NCBI GenBank assembly: GCA_035569235.1
Contig: DATMND010000534.1
Span: forward strand, 1-15,333
Direction: 5' to 3'
Length of the DNA: 15,333 bases
Source of the DNA: JAMXLO01 sp035569235
Lineage (GTDB): Bacteria > Pseudomonadota > Alphaproteobacteria > Acetobacterales > Acetobacteraceae
This document shows, one piece after another, positions 1-6,863 of the stretch; within the stretch, counting starts at the first letter, position 1, and the number at the start of each line of letters is the position of its first letter. The notes under the pieces are model-generated. The model did no database searches, was not told the origin of the DNA, and saw nothing but the letters and a program-made list of their open reading frames with translations. A program made the translations under genes and the position numbers.

Positions 1-555
1 TTCGCGGATGCGCTGCCGAACCGGCTGAAGCACTCGAAGCTCGCCGCCTTCTGGCACTCCGAGGTCGGGAGACTGAACCAGATCATCCATGTCTGGCCTT
101 ATGACAGTTTCGAACATCGCGCCGCCGTGCGCGCCGCCGCGTCGAAGGAGCCCGGCTGGCCGCCACCGAACAGCGAGTTCATCACCAACATGCAGAACGA
201 GGTGTTCCACCCGGCGCCGTTCTCGCCACCGCTGGAGCCGCGGGCGATCGGTCCGCTGTTCGAGATCCGCCAATACACGTTGATCCCTGGTGCGATCCCC
301 GGCCTGATCGAACGCTGGTCGGAGAAGATCGAGGGCCGGCAGAAATTCTCGCCGCTGGTCGCCGGCATGTACTCGGAGTTCGGCGCGCTGAACAAATGGG
401 TGCACATATGGGCCTACAAGGACGCCAACGAGCGCACCACCGCGCGTGCGGCGGCATCGGCAACAGGCCAATGGCCGGCACGCAATCCGCCGGGCGTGGT
501 GGTGAAGCAAGAGAACGCGTTCGTGATGCCGGCTGCGTTCTCGCCGATCCGGTAG
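1..555 (+). CDS. NIPSNAP family protein, 5' end outside window
   Basis: The reading frame is open from the first base and stops with TAG at 553-555, leaving 184 residues. Two copies of the NIPSNAP ferredoxin-like pattern can be seen. The first is cut but keeps the end of the pattern (GRLNQIIHVWPY, then R-rich AAVRAAA). The second begins EIRQYTLIPG and continues to ALNKWVHIWAY and the same R/A-rich helix. This two-domain form is usual for bacterial NIPSNAP proteins of about 210 residues, so only the N-terminal few dozen residues are probably missing. NIPSNAP proteins are small dimeric alpha/beta-barrel proteins, often found near catabolic genes, with poorly defined activity. The next gene starts 5 bases downstream, so the two are probably cotranscribed. 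The family call is strong; the function is unknown. Confidence 0.85.
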   Translation, partial: FADALPNRLKHSKLAAFWHSEVGRLNQIIHVWPYDSFEHRAAVRAAASKEPGWPPPNSEFITNMQNEVFHPAPFSPPLEPRAIGPLFEIRQYTLIPGAIPGLIERWSEKIEGRQKFSPLVAGMYSEFGALNKWVHIWAYKDANERTTARAAASATGQWPARNPPGVVVKQENAFVMPAAFSPIR

Positions 556-560
556 CGCAT

Positions 561-1049
561 ATGCGGTATCTTCTGGGCATCGCCGGGGCCGGGCTGGCGG
601 GCGCGATCGCGCTGCCGGCCCACGCGCAGCTTCTCACGCATCGCGACCTCTCCTTTCCGATGGCGCTGACGATCGCGGAGGAGGCGATCAAGAGCTGCGG
701 CTCGCATGGCTATGCCGTGTCGGCCGTGGTGGTGGATCGTGCCGGCGACGTGATCGTGGAGATGCGCGCCGACAATGCCGGGCCGCACACGATGGAGAAC
801 GCGCGTCGCAAGGCTTACACCGCGCGCACGTTCCGGATGTCAACCACGGTCTATGCGAAACGCTACGCCGACAACGATCCGGTGGTGCACCAGCAGGTCA
901 CCCTGCCGAACGTGATTGCGATTCCGGGCGGGCTGCCGGTGAAGGTCGGGGATGATGTGATTGGAGGGGTCGGAGTGTCGGGCTCGCCAGGGGTCGACGA
1001 ACCCTGCGTCCAGGCCGGGCTCGACAAGGTGGCCGATCAGTTGAAGTGA
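561..1049 (+). CDS. Exported GlcG/HbpS-family (heme-binding-like) protein
   Basis: This is a 162-residue protein. The ATG at 561 was chosen because it begins a good signal peptide: MR, a hydrophobic LLGIAGAGLAGAIAL core, and an AHA cleavage site before Gln23. Upstream in-frame starts would run into the NIPSNAP gene. The mature part matches the GlcG/HbpS fold (DUF336): an ALTIAEEAIKSC helix, AVSAVVVDRAGDVI strands, an ENARRKAYTA helix with TF, the IPGGLPV turn and the closing GGVGVSGSPG, followed by a short C-terminal helix. HbpS proteins bind heme or cobalamin-like ligands, and GlcG is an unassigned gene of glycolate operons. The export signal implies a periplasmic role. No clear Shine-Dalgarno lies in the short gap, so translation may be coupled to the NIPSNAP gene. 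The ligand cannot be assigned. Confidence 0.85.
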   Translation: MRYLLGIAGAGLAGAIALPAHAQLLTHRDLSFPMALTIAEEAIKSCGSHGYAVSAVVVDRAGDVIVEMRADNAGPHTMENARRKAYTARTFRMSTTVYAKRYADNDPVVHQQVTLPNVIAIPGGLPVKVGDDVIGGVGVSGSPGVDEPCVQAGLDKVADQLK

Positions 1050-1056
1050 CGGTCTC

Positions 1057-1078
1057 GGGAAGGGTGCTCACCCTTCCC
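1057..1078. terminator. Perfect hairpin between convergent genes
   Basis: GGGAAGGGTG at 1057-1066 pairs with CACCCTTCCC at 1069-1078. A realistic fold is a 9-base-pair stem with a GCTC loop. It sits between the stop of the GlcG-like gene (1049) and the stop of the convergent DUF1989 gene (TGA on the minus strand at 1070-1068), so the last codons and stop of the latter form part of the stem. No T-run follows on either strand. It is therefore not a textbook intrinsic terminator, but its position suggests bidirectional termination or 3'-end protection. Confidence 0.5.
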
Positions 1079-1916
1079 ACGACCCCTTCTCGACATGCAT
1101 ACCGTGCGCGCCCTTGTAGGCCGCCACGTCGGGCGATTTCCATCCGTGCAGCAGGCTCCGATCCAACGCGTAGACCTCGACGCCGAGCGGCCGGCACACA
1201 TCGATCGGGTCGCGTGCATCCGGTCCCCACAGCGGCACCGACAAATCGCCGCCCGGACACGCCGAGATGGCGCACAGCAGATCGATCTCAGCGAAGAACT
1301 CCAGATGGTCGCCTGGCGTGGCCGGACACGCACGCATGAAATACCGGTCGTCGGAATTCAGCCCGGTGACCTGGAACACGTTCAGCACATCGTGCACGTC
1401 GAACTCGGTCAGGCCGAAGGGCGCGACGGCCCGCACCAGGTTGGAGTGGCAGTGGAAATTGAAATCCTCGCCCGTCAGCAGCCGGTTTACATATGGATCG
1501 CAGCGCGTGCCAAGCAGGTCGTGCACGCGGCCGCCGAATTCGTCCACGCCGTAGCCGGCCAGGCTGTCATCGGTAATTGTCACCAGTGGCCGCAGATACG
1601 GCAGGTTGGACCACAGGCGGTCGAACGTGCTGACATGCGAGGCCTGAAGCTGCCGCGAGCGCGACGCCCACATGCGCTCCCGCGGATTGTGCCAGTTCCA
1701 GATGTTCAGATCGCCGACCTGCGGGCCATCGATGGTGACGATGCGGAACACATGCCCCGCCGGCACGCGCCATGCGCGCCCGGAGCGGATCGACACCACC
1801 AGTTGCTCGATCAGCCTGCGCGATCCAAGCTCCTGCGCAATCCGTCGATAGAACGCCTTGTCGACATCCAGCGGCGAGCCTTTGCTCGCCTGATAGGCCG
1901 GAGCGATATTCGGCAT
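1068..1916 (-). CDS. DUF1989 / urea carboxylase-associated family protein
   Basis: This 282-residue protein starts at an ATG preceded by AGGAG with a 7-base spacer. Family signatures include WRVPAGHVFRI (49-59), VGDLNIWN (67-74), the His/Cys cluster FNFHCHSN (152-159), DVLNVFQVTGL (176-186) and the Cys-Pro segment ISACPGGDLSVPLWG (217-231). DUF1989 proteins accompany urea carboxylase genes, and paired members (CgdA/CgdB) form carboxyguanidine deiminase in guanidine degradation. Here a single, somewhat long copy is the last gene of the hyuB-hyuA-LLM operon, 15 bases after the LLM gene, with no urea carboxylase or allophanate hydrolase in the window. A role in C-N bond hydrolysis or deimination of a pathway intermediate is inference from family and context. 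The His and Cys residues are candidate metal ligands or catalytic groups. Confidence 0.85.
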   Translation of the reverse strand: MPNIAPAYQASKGSPLDVDKAFYRRIAQELGSRRLIEQLVVSIRSGRAWRVPAGHVFRIVTIDGPQVGDLNIWNWHNPRERMWASRSRQLQASHVSTFDRLWSNLPYLRPLVTITDDSLAGYGVDEFGGRVHDLLGTRCDPYVNRLLTGEDFNFHCHSNLVRAVAPFGLTEFDVHDVLNVFQVTGLNSDDRYFMRACPATPGDHLEFFAEIDLLCAISACPGGDLSVPLWGPDARDPIDVCRPLGVEVYALDRSLLHGWKSPDVAAYKGAHGMHVEKGSWEG

Positions 1917-1931
1917 GGCTTTGCTCCTGAT

Positions 1932-2960
1932 TCAACTCAGCGCCGGCTTTACCTCCGTCGCGAACAGATCGAGCGAGCGCCTGGCTTCCTCGGTCGTCAG
2001 GTCACCCCACTGGAACGCGCCGCACAAGTAGTTGTGCCGCGGTCCGACCGCTGCCACGAATCGTCGCAGCTTGTCGCGCACGCTTGAAACAGAGCCGGCC
2101 AATACCTGCCCGGCCTCGATCATCGCATCGAAATTGGTCCCTCCCGGCTGCGGCAACGCGGCGTTCTTCGGCACGCCGCCCGCGATCCGCACTTCGGTCG
2201 CGTGGAAGTGCTCCGCATAGGCGCGGTATGCGCGGCGCGCGAGTGCCAGCGCTTCGGCGTCGCTATCGGCAACGACGATGTGGCGCGTGGACCCGACCAT
2301 CGGGTCTTCGCCGAGGAACCGAGGATCCTGCCGCGTTCGCCCGTCCTGCCAGATTTTCCAGTATTCCTCGACCGCTTCGCGCGAGCCTCTGCCGAGGGCG
2401 TTCATTCCCTGCTCGGCCGCATGCTGCAGGTTCCCCGCGTACCAAAAGCGCGGATAGGGCTTCTGCACCATTTCGAAGTGCACCGGCGCGTCGTCGTAGT
2501 GGAACCGCTCACCGTGATGGGTGATCCGCCCGGTCTGCAGACCCTGGAGCAGGACCGTCAGCACTTCGTCATATGCCGCGCGCGTCTGCTGAACGTCGCT
2601 GCCGAACCACTCGTGCTCCACGTCGCGAATGCCGCGTCCCACCCCAGGCATGAACCGGCCATGCGAAAGCTGGTCGATCATGCAGAATTCCTGGATCAGC
2701 CGCGTCGGATGATATAGCGGCAGGCACAGCACCATCGTACCCAGCCGGATCTTCGATGTCCGCTGCGCAACCGCGGCAAGAAATACGATCGGCGACGGCG
2801 CCATGTCGAGGGTGGTAAAATGATGCTCGGCAATATGATAACCGTAGAACCCGAGTTCCTCGGCATGCCGGATCAAGCCGATACGCTCATCGTATTGCTG
2901 CCACAGCGGCATGTCGGCGCGCTGCTCGAAATGATCCCACCAGCCGAATTGCAGCGTCAT
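1932..2960 (-). CDS. LLM class flavin-dependent oxidoreductase (luciferase-like)
   Basis: This 342-residue protein starts at an ATG with an AGGGGAAG-type ribosome site just upstream. It shows the bacterial-luciferase TIM-barrel pattern: YHIAEHHF (41-48), the KIRLGTMVLCLPLYHP strand and loop (70-85), and DQLSHGRFMPGVGRG (96-110), followed by a C-terminal region with a GTNFDAM segment and SVSSVRDKLRRF. The length fits the family. Such enzymes use reduced FMN from a separate reductase to hydroxylate or oxidatively cleave substrates; RutA, which opens the uracil ring, is one relative. No flavin reductase gene is seen in the window. It sits between hyuA and the DUF1989 gene with 15-base gaps on both sides, so it is clearly in the same operon. 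The substrate is unknown; oxidation of the ring or side chain of the HyuAB substrate is inference. Confidence 0.9.
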   Translation of the reverse strand: MTLQFGWWDHFEQRADMPLWQQYDERIGLIRHAEELGFYGYHIAEHHFTTLDMAPSPIVFLAAVAQRTSKIRLGTMVLCLPLYHPTRLIQEFCMIDQLSHGRFMPGVGRGIRDVEHEWFGSDVQQTRAAYDEVLTVLLQGLQTGRITHHGERFHYDDAPVHFEMVQKPYPRFWYAGNLQHAAEQGMNALGRGSREAVEEYWKIWQDGRTRQDPRFLGEDPMVGSTRHIVVADSDAEALALARRAYRAYAEHFHATEVRIAGGVPKNAALPQPGGTNFDAMIEAGQVLAGSVSSVRDKLRRFVAAVGPRHNYLCGAFQWGDLTTEEARRSLDLFATEVKPALS

Positions 2961-2975
2961 GATCTTCCCCTCTCG

Positions 2976-5015
2976 TCAGCCCACGTCGATGTCCAGCCAT
3001 CCGTGCGGCGTGATCGTCGCACGGTTGCCGGGGCGCAGCAGTACCGTGGTCATGGCAGATTCGACAATTGCAGGACCGGTGATCGCCTGGCCCGGCGCCA
3101 GACCATCGAACTCGAACACCGGCACGCTGGTCCAACCGCGGAGCCAGATGCTGCGTTCACCGCGTGGCGGTGCATCGGGCTGCGGCGGCAGCATCGGCTC
3201 CTCTGGTACACCGGGCAACACACCGATGACAGCGGCGCGCGCATTCACCAGCACCGCACCCTGTTCGCGCAAGGCGTAGGTGTAGAGTTCCTCGTGCCGG
3301 TTGTGGAACCGTTCGACGATCTGCGGCAGAGGATCGGCGACGCTCCAGTCGATGTCGTCGAGCGGCACGTTGATCTCGAAGATCTGCTCGCCATAGCGCA
3401 TTTCCACCGAGCGCTGCACGCGCACCGGACCATCGAACGATGCCCGCAGACGCGCGAAACCCTCCTGCTCCATCTCGGCGAACAAACGTTTGATGCCGGC
3501 ACCGTCCAGCCGCGCCGTGTCACCGATATGCGTCCGCGACACTTCGAAGCGCAGATCGGTTGCCAGCATCCCCCAGGCCGACAGCACCGCCGCGACGCGC
3601 GGCACGATAACCCGCGTCAGGTAAAGTTGCCGCGCAACATCGGTCACATGCAGCCCGGCGGCCCCGCCGAACGACAGCAACGCGAAGCGACGCGGATCGA
3701 CGCCACGCCGCACCGAGACCAGACGAATGCCCTCTGCCATGTTGGTGTTGACCACGCGATGCACGCCTTCTGCCGCGGCGATGCGATCCACCTTTAGCGC
3801 GCTCGCGAGCCGATCCAGCGCCTGCTCCGCCGCGCCCACATCAAGCGTGCTCGCGCCGCCGAGGAAATGGCCCGGATCGAGATAGCCTAGCACAAGGTTT
3901 GCATCCGTTACGGTCGGTTCGCGACCGCCGCGCCCGTAGCACGCCGGTCCCGGCACTGCCCCCGCGCTCTCCGGACCGACGTGCAGGATGCCGCCAGCAT
4001 CAACGCGACCGATCGATCCGCCGCCGGCGCCGAGGCTTACAATGTCGAGACTGTTCAACGCCAAACGGTGGCCGCCGATGCCGCGTCCACTCACCAGCGC
4101 GGGCTCGCCGCCGACGATCAGGCAGATGTCCGTGCTGGTGCCGCCCATGTCGAACGGGATCAGGTTGTCGCTGTCGAGCAACTGTGTCGCATAGCGGCTG
4201 CCCGCAACGCCGCCGGCGGGACCCGACAGCACACCGCCTGCTGCCATGCGCGCCGCTTCGTCAATCGGCGCCACGCCGCCATGCGACTGGATGATCAGGA
4301 TCGGCCCGCGATAGCCAGCCTCGACAAGCCGCTGTTCCAGCCTGCGAAGATAGCGCGACAGTGCTGGTCCGACATAGGCGTTCACCACCGTCGTCGAGAC
4401 GCGGTCGAACTCCTTGATCTGGGGGAACACGTCGGACGACAGCGACACGTACTGATCCGGCATTGCATCGGCCAGCGCCTCGGCGGTTTCGCGCTCATGG
4501 CGCGGATCGCGGTAGGCATGCAGATAGCACACCGCCACCGCCTCGACTCCGGCACGCTTCAGTTCGGTGATCGCGGCATTGAGCGAGACGCGGTCGAGCG
4601 GGGTCTCGATGCGGCCATCGGCACGCATGCGCTCCGTCACACCGAAGCGCAGCGCACGCGGCACAAGTTGCTCCGGCGGCGGCATGCGCAAGTTGTAGCG
4701 ATCGTCCTTCAGGCCCTCGCGCATTTCGATGACGTCGCGATGGCCTTCGGTGGTCAGCAGCCCGACCTTGGCACCCTTGTGCTCAAGCAGAGCATTGGTG
4801 GCAACGGTGGTGCCGTGCACGATTCGCTCGGTCTCGCCCAACAGTCGGCCGCGCGGCAGTTGCAGGATGTCCGCCAACCGATCGAGGCCGGCCATCACGC
4901 CGATCGAGGGATCCTCAGGCGTCGATGCGACTTTTACCAACGTCGAGTGGCCGACGTCGTCCACCGCGACAAGGTCGGTGAATGTGCCGCCGACATCGAT
5001 CCCGATCTTCAGCAT
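2976..5015 (-). CDS. hyuA: Hydantoinase/oxoprolinase subunit A (HyuA)
   Basis: This 679-residue protein has the length and motifs of HyuA, the ATP-binding subunit of ATP-dependent hydantoinase/5-oxoprolinase-type enzymes. Seen are the N-terminal phosphate loop GIDVGGTFTDLV (5-16), HGTTVATNALLE (68-79), the second phosphate loop FDMGGTSTDICLI (288-300), SLGAGGGS (327-334), GPES (347-350), GPACYGRGG (356-364) and EPTVTDAN (366-373). An N-terminal domain, a central actin-like ATPase domain and a C-terminal beta-rich domain follow in that order. The start ATG has AAGG 7 bases upstream. HyuA works with HyuB, encoded just upstream, and couples ATP cleavage to opening of a cyclic amide. The exact substrate (hydantoin, N-methylhydantoin, 5-oxoproline, or a ketone in carboxylase relatives) cannot be told from motifs. 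No acetone-carboxylase gamma subunit is seen nearby, which favours hydrolase over carboxylase. Confidence 0.92.
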   Translation of the reverse strand: MLKIGIDVGGTFTDLVAVDDVGHSTLVKVASTPEDPSIGVMAGLDRLADILQLPRGRLLGETERIVHGTTVATNALLEHKGAKVGLLTTEGHRDVIEMREGLKDDRYNLRMPPPEQLVPRALRFGVTERMRADGRIETPLDRVSLNAAITELKRAGVEAVAVCYLHAYRDPRHERETAEALADAMPDQYVSLSSDVFPQIKEFDRVSTTVVNAYVGPALSRYLRRLEQRLVEAGYRGPILIIQSHGGVAPIDEAARMAAGGVLSGPAGGVAGSRYATQLLDSDNLIPFDMGGTSTDICLIVGGEPALVSGRGIGGHRLALNSLDIVSLGAGGGSIGRVDAGGILHVGPESAGAVPGPACYGRGGREPTVTDANLVLGYLDPGHFLGGASTLDVGAAEQALDRLASALKVDRIAAAEGVHRVVNTNMAEGIRLVSVRRGVDPRRFALLSFGGAAGLHVTDVARQLYLTRVIVPRVAAVLSAWGMLATDLRFEVSRTHIGDTARLDGAGIKRLFAEMEQEGFARLRASFDGPVRVQRSVEMRYGEQIFEINVPLDDIDWSVADPLPQIVERFHNRHEELYTYALREQGAVLVNARAAVIGVLPGVPEEPMLPPQPDAPPRGERSIWLRGWTSVPVFEFDGLAPGQAITGPAIVESAMTTVLLRPGNRATITPHGWLDIDVG

Positions 5016-5030
5016 GAATCAGCCTTGCTG

Positions 5031-5115
5031 CCGTCATGGCGGGCGCCGGCCCGCCCTCCACGTCTTTCGTCGCAGTTGGCAATACGTGGGTGGCCGGCCT
5101 TCGCCGGCCATGACG
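5031..5115. repeat. Paired REP-like palindromes forming a fold-back element
   Basis: Two GC-rich palindromes face each other in the 114-base gap between hyuB and hyuA. The left stem is GGCGGGC (5038-5044) with GCCCGCC (5049-5055). The right stem is TGGCCGGC (5091-5098) with GCCGGCCA (5103-5110). The outer flanks CGTCATGGC (5032-5040) and GCCATGACG (5107-5115) are exact inverted repeats, and CCACGT (5058-5063) pairs with ACGTGG (5084-5089), so the whole element can form one large hairpin or cruciform. The layout resembles BIME/REP units common in proteobacterial intergenic DNA. Lying inside an operon, it could block exonucleases or separate expression of hyuB from the genes behind it. Confidence 0.8.
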
Positions 5116-5129
5116 TGGTAAACGAATGG

Positions 5130-6773
5130 CTATACAAACCCATTGATCTCATCGCTCGTGCGCGCCGCCGGATCGCGCTTTGTCGGATCGCCCCAGCCGC
5201 CACCGCCGCCCGATTCAATCTTGAACACGTCGCCCGGGCGTATCTCGATGCCGACCTCCTTTGTCTTCAACACGCGCGCCTGGCGGCCTTCGGAATGCAG
5301 CATGTAGCGATGCGGCAACCCGTCCTTGCCGCCGAGAATCCCGCATGCGCCGTACTTGACGCCGTCGCCGGCGGTATTGCCGCGCGCGGGTTCCTCGATC
5401 TCGGCCACCATCTCCAGCACGCATCCCGGACCACCGCGATACTGCCCGTCGCCGCCGGAACCCGGACGGAACTCGTGGGTGCGGAAAAACAGCGGGAAGC
5501 GCACCTCGGTCACTTCGAGGCTGCCAAATTTGATTCCGCCCGCGGCCTGCCACTCGCCGCCCGCGGGCCAGCCGTCGCCGACCGGCGATGCACCACCGCC
5601 GGGCCGTGCCTGAAACATGTGCCAGATGAACGGCTTCTGCGTGCGCGGATCGCGACCCTGAATCGCGATGCGGAAGCGCCGGCCCCAGCCCGCCATCGCG
5701 CGATCGGGACATGCGGGCGCCAGTGCCTTGATGATCGCCTCGATGATCTCCTGCGAACAATGGTTGGTGCACAGCGTCACCGGCGCGCCGTCATTCGCCC
5801 ACACGACGGTGCCGGGCTTCGCGATCACCTGTACCGGACGGAACGCGCCGTCGTTCTTCGGCGTGTGCGGATCGATCAGATAGGCCAGCGCCACCACCAC
5901 CGCCGAGCGCATGTTCGGATACGACGAATTGACGAATCCGATGACCTGTTCATGCGAGTCCGACAGATCGATGGTCAGGTCGCTGCCGCGCTTGGTCACC
6001 GTGGCGCGGATATGAATGTCCTGATAACCGTGCCCATCGTCGTCCAGAAATGCCTCACCGTGATATACGCCATCCTTCCACTGTGCGATCACCGCCCGCG
6101 CCTGGCGTTCCGCGCCGTCCAGCACCGCCTCGATCGCGGCGTTCGTCACGTCCCAGCCGAACTCGTTGGCCAAAGCCAGCAACCGCCGCTGCCCGACATG
6201 CGCTGACCCGATCATCGCCGCGAGATCGCCGCGGAAATCATGCGGGTGGCGGACATTCGTCACCAGCATCTCCAGCACGTCGCGCCGCACCTCGCCGCGG
6301 TCGTACAGACGCAGCGGCGTGACGCGGATGCCCTCCTGCCAGATCTCGGTTGCCGCGGCATTGTAGGCGCCATGCGTGGAGCCGCCGATGTCGCTCTGGT
6401 GCGCGCGGTTGATCGACCAGAACACCGGTCGATCGCCCTGGAAGATCGGCACGAACGCGGTCAGGTCGGGCAGGTGGTTGCCGCCATGATACGGATCGTT
6501 CAGCAGGAACACGTCGCCGGGATGGATGTCGTCGCCGAAGAAATCGCGCACAGACTTCGCGGCCCAGGGCAGCGCGCCGACATGGATCGGCACGTGCTCG
6601 GCCTGTGCGATCAGCCGACCGTTGATGTCGCAGATCGCGGTCGAAAAATCGCGGCTTGAATTGAGGATCTGCGAGTAGGAGGTGCGCAGCATCGCCTCGC
6701 CCATCTCCTCGACGATGGCATGCAACCGATGCTGCACCACCGAGACGGTCACTGGGTCGACAGCATGTTCCAA
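5130..6773 (-). CDS. hyuB: Hydantoinase/oxoprolinase subunit B (HyuB)
   Basis: This 547-residue protein is the partner of HyuA and carries the subunit-B signatures: SSRDFSTAICD (39-49), GRLIAQAEHVPIHVG (52-66), LLNDPYHGGNHLPD (90-103), the metal-site-like HQSDIGG (125-131), and near the C-terminus the glycine-rich GGGGGWGDP followed by a charged tail. Length is in the usual 520-590 range. The reading frame has no suitable ATG at its N-terminus. A TTG at 6773-6771 gives the expected beginning (DPVTVSVVQHRL) and has AGGAGG 5 bases upstream, which decides the start. It is the first gene of the leftward hyuB-hyuA-LLM-DUF1989 operon and is divergent from the SDR gene. It should act in the cytoplasm with HyuA. 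The substrate is undetermined. Confidence 0.92.
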   Translation of the reverse strand: MEHAVDPVTVSVVQHRLHAIVEEMGEAMLRTSYSQILNSSRDFSTAICDINGRLIAQAEHVPIHVGALPWAAKSVRDFFGDDIHPGDVFLLNDPYHGGNHLPDLTAFVPIFQGDRPVFWSINRAHQSDIGGSTHGAYNAAATEIWQEGIRVTPLRLYDRGEVRRDVLEMLVTNVRHPHDFRGDLAAMIGSAHVGQRRLLALANEFGWDVTNAAIEAVLDGAERQARAVIAQWKDGVYHGEAFLDDDGHGYQDIHIRATVTKRGSDLTIDLSDSHEQVIGFVNSSYPNMRSAVVVALAYLIDPHTPKNDGAFRPVQVIAKPGTVVWANDGAPVTLCTNHCSQEIIEAIIKALAPACPDRAMAGWGRRFRIAIQGRDPRTQKPFIWHMFQARPGGGASPVGDGWPAGGEWQAAGGIKFGSLEVTEVRFPLFFRTHEFRPGSGGDGQYRGGPGCVLEMVAEIEEPARGNTAGDGVKYGACGILGGKDGLPHRYMLHSEGRQARVLKTKEVGIEIRPGDVFKIESGGGGGWGDPTKRDPAARTSDEINGFV

Positions 6774-6778
6774 ACGGG

Positions 6779-6784
6779 CCTCCT
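6779..6784 (-). promoter_or_regulatory. Shine-Dalgarno AGGAGG selecting a TTG start of hyuB
   Basis: On the minus strand, AGGAGG is followed by five bases and then TTG (6773-6771). The consensus site and the fit of the downstream residues to the HyuB family support this rare start codon. TTG initiation usually lowers translation relative to ATG. Confidence 0.7.
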
Positions 6785-6812
6785 ATTCACAGCCATCAGT
6801 GGCAAACCAGTG

Positions 6813-6848
6813 CCGCGACAGATGGCCGGGACAAGCCCGGCCATGACG
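6813..6848. repeat. REP-like palindrome, single unit
   Basis: ATGGCCGGG (6822-6830) and CCCGGCCAT (6836-6844) form a 9-base-pair stem with loop ACAAG. The 36 bases from 6813 match 13801-13836 with one mismatch, so these are two copies of one repeat family in the same orientation. The unit occupies much of the 90-base gap between the divergent hyuB and SDR genes. Confidence 0.85.
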
Positions 6849-6863
6849 GTTAAACGTAGCAGC

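Noticed and set aside
1095..2087. Rightward open frame of 330 codons opposite the DUF1989 gene
   Set aside because: The opposite strand codes for a recognised DUF1989 protein with a good ribosome site; this frame has no recognisable domain and crosses into the LLM gene.
3981..6206. Rightward open frame of 741 codons across hyuA and hyuB
   Set aside because: It lies antisense to two genes with clear family motifs and runs through the intergenic REP element. Its product is a low-complexity mix of Arg, His, Ala and Gln, as expected of a shadow frame in GC-rich DNA.
2976..6773. Acetone or acetophenone carboxylase instead of hydantoinase
   Set aside because: These are homologous to HyuAB but usually come with a small gamma subunit or other extra subunits, which are not seen here. 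The alternative cannot be fully excluded from motifs.
6720..6863. Longer N-terminus for the SDR protein
   Set aside because: It would overlap hyuB and translate the REP element; the Rossmann motif begins right after the ATG at 6864.
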